Assembly: GCA_964512645.1 (NCBI GenBank) | Contig: CAZEJS010000037.1 | Location: 1 to 16,449 of the forward strand | Length of the DNA stretch: 16,449 bases | DNA from: CAZEJS01 sp964512645 | Lineage (GTDB): Bacteria > Actinomycetota > Geothermincolia > Fen-727 > Anoxymicrobiaceae | Reading direction: 5' to 3' | Shown here: one piece after another, positions 15,359-16,449 of the stretch | Layout: the number at the start of each line of letters is the position of its first letter | Numbering within the stretch: the first letter of the stretch is position 1 | Position numbers and translations under genes: made by a program | Notes under the pieces: model-generated | Databases searched by the model: none | The model's input: only the letters and a program-made list of their open reading frames with translations | Told to the model about the DNA's origin: nothing

Positions 15359-16246
15359 TTGGGCATACTGGCGTCACTCCTTTCCGCGTTTTCGGCGTCG
15401 TTCTGTGAGAACTACTCAACCTACATGCAAAAAAGGGCCCTGGGGGCTTTACCGACGCTGGGCTTCAAGTGGGAATGGGGCGTCATCAAGGCCTGGATCA
15501 CCAACGTGCCATGGTGGAGCGCCATCGCTTTGGAGTGCGTGGGAATCGCTTTTTACATGCTCGCCCTGATAAGACTGCCGGTCTCGGTCGTCGAACCGAT
15601 CATTACCGCCGGCATCGCGCTTGTGGCTTACCTGGCGATAAAACATCTGGGGGAGGCGCCGGGCATGGTTGATTTTCTGGCGATGGGGACCATCGTGCTC
15701 GGGGTGGTGCTGCTGGCTGTCAGTCTCGCAGGCGGCGTTCACAAGCACAACACATACCTCCCTGTCTTCCTGTGGCCCGCCATCGGAGGCGTGGTGTTTC
15801 TCGCGGCCGCCGTGCCCGCGGGATGCCTCCTGTTCGGGAAGCAGTACCTGGCGGCCGGCCTCGGATGCGCCGGAGGGCTGGTCTTCGGACTCTCGGCCGT
15901 ATTTTCGAGGCTCCTCATGGGTGACGCCGGAAACCTCTGGTTTCTCTGGCTCGCAGGATGCGTGGCGACTTACCCACTCGGGTTCGTCCTTTTTCAGACA
16001 GGGCTTCAGCGCGGCCGTGCCGTTGTGGTGGCGCCGATTTACAACGCCATGATGCTGGGGGTTCCCATTCTTGTCGGGACGCTGGCAATGGATGAGCATC
16101 TCCCCGCAAACGACCTGCTGGCGGTCTTCAGGGTGCTGGCCTTCGTGCTGATAGTGTTTGGCTCTGTCGTGCTGGCTCGCCACGCCGAATCCGAAACTGA
16201 GCCCGACATGGACGCCGCAACCGACTTCCTCGGCTCGGTTGCCTGA
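15359..16246 (+). CDS. DMT/NIPA-like multi-spanning membrane protein
   Basis: This is a predicted transporter of the drug/metabolite superfamily, 295 residues with about nine hydrophobic segments. The N-terminus GILASLLSAFSASFCENYSTYMQKRAL resembles the first helix of NIPA/DUF803-like and EamA-like proteins. The stretch from VGIAFYMLALIRLPVSVVEP, with the conserved proline, is typical of the repeated DMT fold. LGEAPGMVDFLAMGTIVLGVVLL continues the first half and APIYNAMMLGVPILVGTLAMDE the second. The substrate is unknown; magnesium is only one possibility from NIPA. The start is uncertain. The open frame extends back into the tRNA-Gly gene, and TTG at 15359 is the first sensible start, with a weak GAGCGTGAA before it. 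The gene has no promoter of its own and probably relies on readthrough from the tRNA promoter. The C-terminus is acidic and soluble. Confidence 0.85.
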   Translation: MGILASLLSAFSASFCENYSTYMQKRALGALPTLGFKWEWGVIKAWITNVPWWSAIALECVGIAFYMLALIRLPVSVVEPIITAGIALVAYLAIKHLGEAPGMVDFLAMGTIVLGVVLLAVSLAGGVHKHNTYLPVFLWPAIGGVVFLAAAVPAGCLLFGKQYLAAGLGCAGGLVFGLSAVFSRLLMGDAGNLWFLWLAGCVATYPLGFVLFQTGLQRGRAVVVAPIYNAMMLGVPILVGTLAMDEHLPANDLLAVFRVLAFVLIVFGSVVLARHAESETEPDMDAATDFLGSVA

Positions 16247-16267
16247 ACACGCCACCCGATCGTTCAC

Positions 16268-16295
16268 TTTGCCGGGGAGTGTATTGTAGTAGAAT
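16268..16295 (+). promoter_or_regulatory. candidate promoter of tRNA-Cys
   Basis: TAGAAT (16290-16295) is the same -10 hexamer as that of tRNA-Gly and lies 12 nt before the tRNA. The -35 is weaker: TTTGCC (16268-16273) at a 16-nt spacing, or TTGCCG one base later at 15 nt. The AT-rich stretch around it supports the call. Confidence 0.6.
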
Positions 16296-16307
16296 ATCAA
16301 TCAACCC

Positions 16308-16381
<74 letters not shown>

Positions 16382-16397
16382 GCGACCGACCTCTAAC

Positions 16398-16418
16398 TCA
16401 AGTTGAACACTTGATTTT
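16398..16418 (+). terminator. weak hairpin with T-tract after tRNA-Cys
   Basis: TCAAGT (16398-16403), TGAAC and ACTTGA (16409-16414) form a 6-bp stem followed by TTTT. The stem is AT-rich and short, so it would be a weak terminator. It is in the right place to end the tRNA-Cys transcript. The remaining bases to the window end (16449) show no gene. Confidence 0.4.
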
Positions 16419-16449
16419 GAGAAACCCTTTCAGACCGGGCTTTTCCAGC

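Noticed and set aside
16382..16449. Integration (att) site of a mobile element downstream of tRNA-Cys
   Set aside because: tRNA 3' ends are common integration sites and the sequence becomes more AT-rich, but no repeat of the tRNA end or integrase gene is visible before the window ends.

Overview
The window is a stretch of bacterial chromosome with high GC (my estimate is about 60-65%) and tightly packed genes. It carries core metabolism rather than a mobile island: I see no transposase, integrase, phage gene or CRISPR array. The organism is probably an uncultured member of the Actinobacteriota or a related high-GC lineage. The reasons are the order hisD-(hisC missing)-hisB-hisH-hisA-hisF, the frequent TTG starts, and a DnaE1 whose PHP metal site looks intact. 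This placement is an inference from gene order and style, not from a database comparison.

Layout. Positions 1-271 hold a leader with a possible -10 box, followed by dnaE (272-3727), the replicative DNA polymerase III alpha subunit. A small cysteine-rich zinc-binding protein lies on the minus strand (3734-3943), convergent with dnaE and divergent from the histidine operon. The divergent spacer contains a perfect tandem 12-bp repeat and a -10 box. Then come hisD, hisB, hisH, hisA and hisF (4027-8042), which overlap or almost touch. Together they encode the glutaminase/cyclase HisH-HisF, the isomerase HisA, the dehydratase HisB and the last enzyme of the pathway, HisD.

A complete Liv-type (HAAT family) ABC importer follows: two tandem lipoprotein binding proteins (8145-9311 and 9536-10717), each with its own likely promoter, a strong intrinsic terminator (10749-10783), then livH, livM, livG and livF (10804-14338). 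hisI, the missing phosphoribosyl-AMP cyclohydrolase gene, lies only 7 nt after livF. The transport cassette therefore sits inside what would otherwise be a continuous his cluster. hisG, hisE, hisC and a histidinol-phosphate phosphatase gene are not in the window.

The last part has a small winged-helix-like protein (14790-15149) with an inverted repeat next to its candidate promoter, tRNA-Gly(GCC) with a near-consensus promoter, a DMT/NIPA-like membrane protein whose reading frame begins 27 nt after the tRNA, and tRNA-Cys(GCA). No intergenic stretch exceeds 300 bases. I did not find a convincing unknown defence or mobile system. The most unusual items are regulatory or architectural: the tandem repeat at 3956-3979, the liv cassette inside the his cluster, the terminator inside the liv operon, and the tRNA-membrane protein cotranscript.
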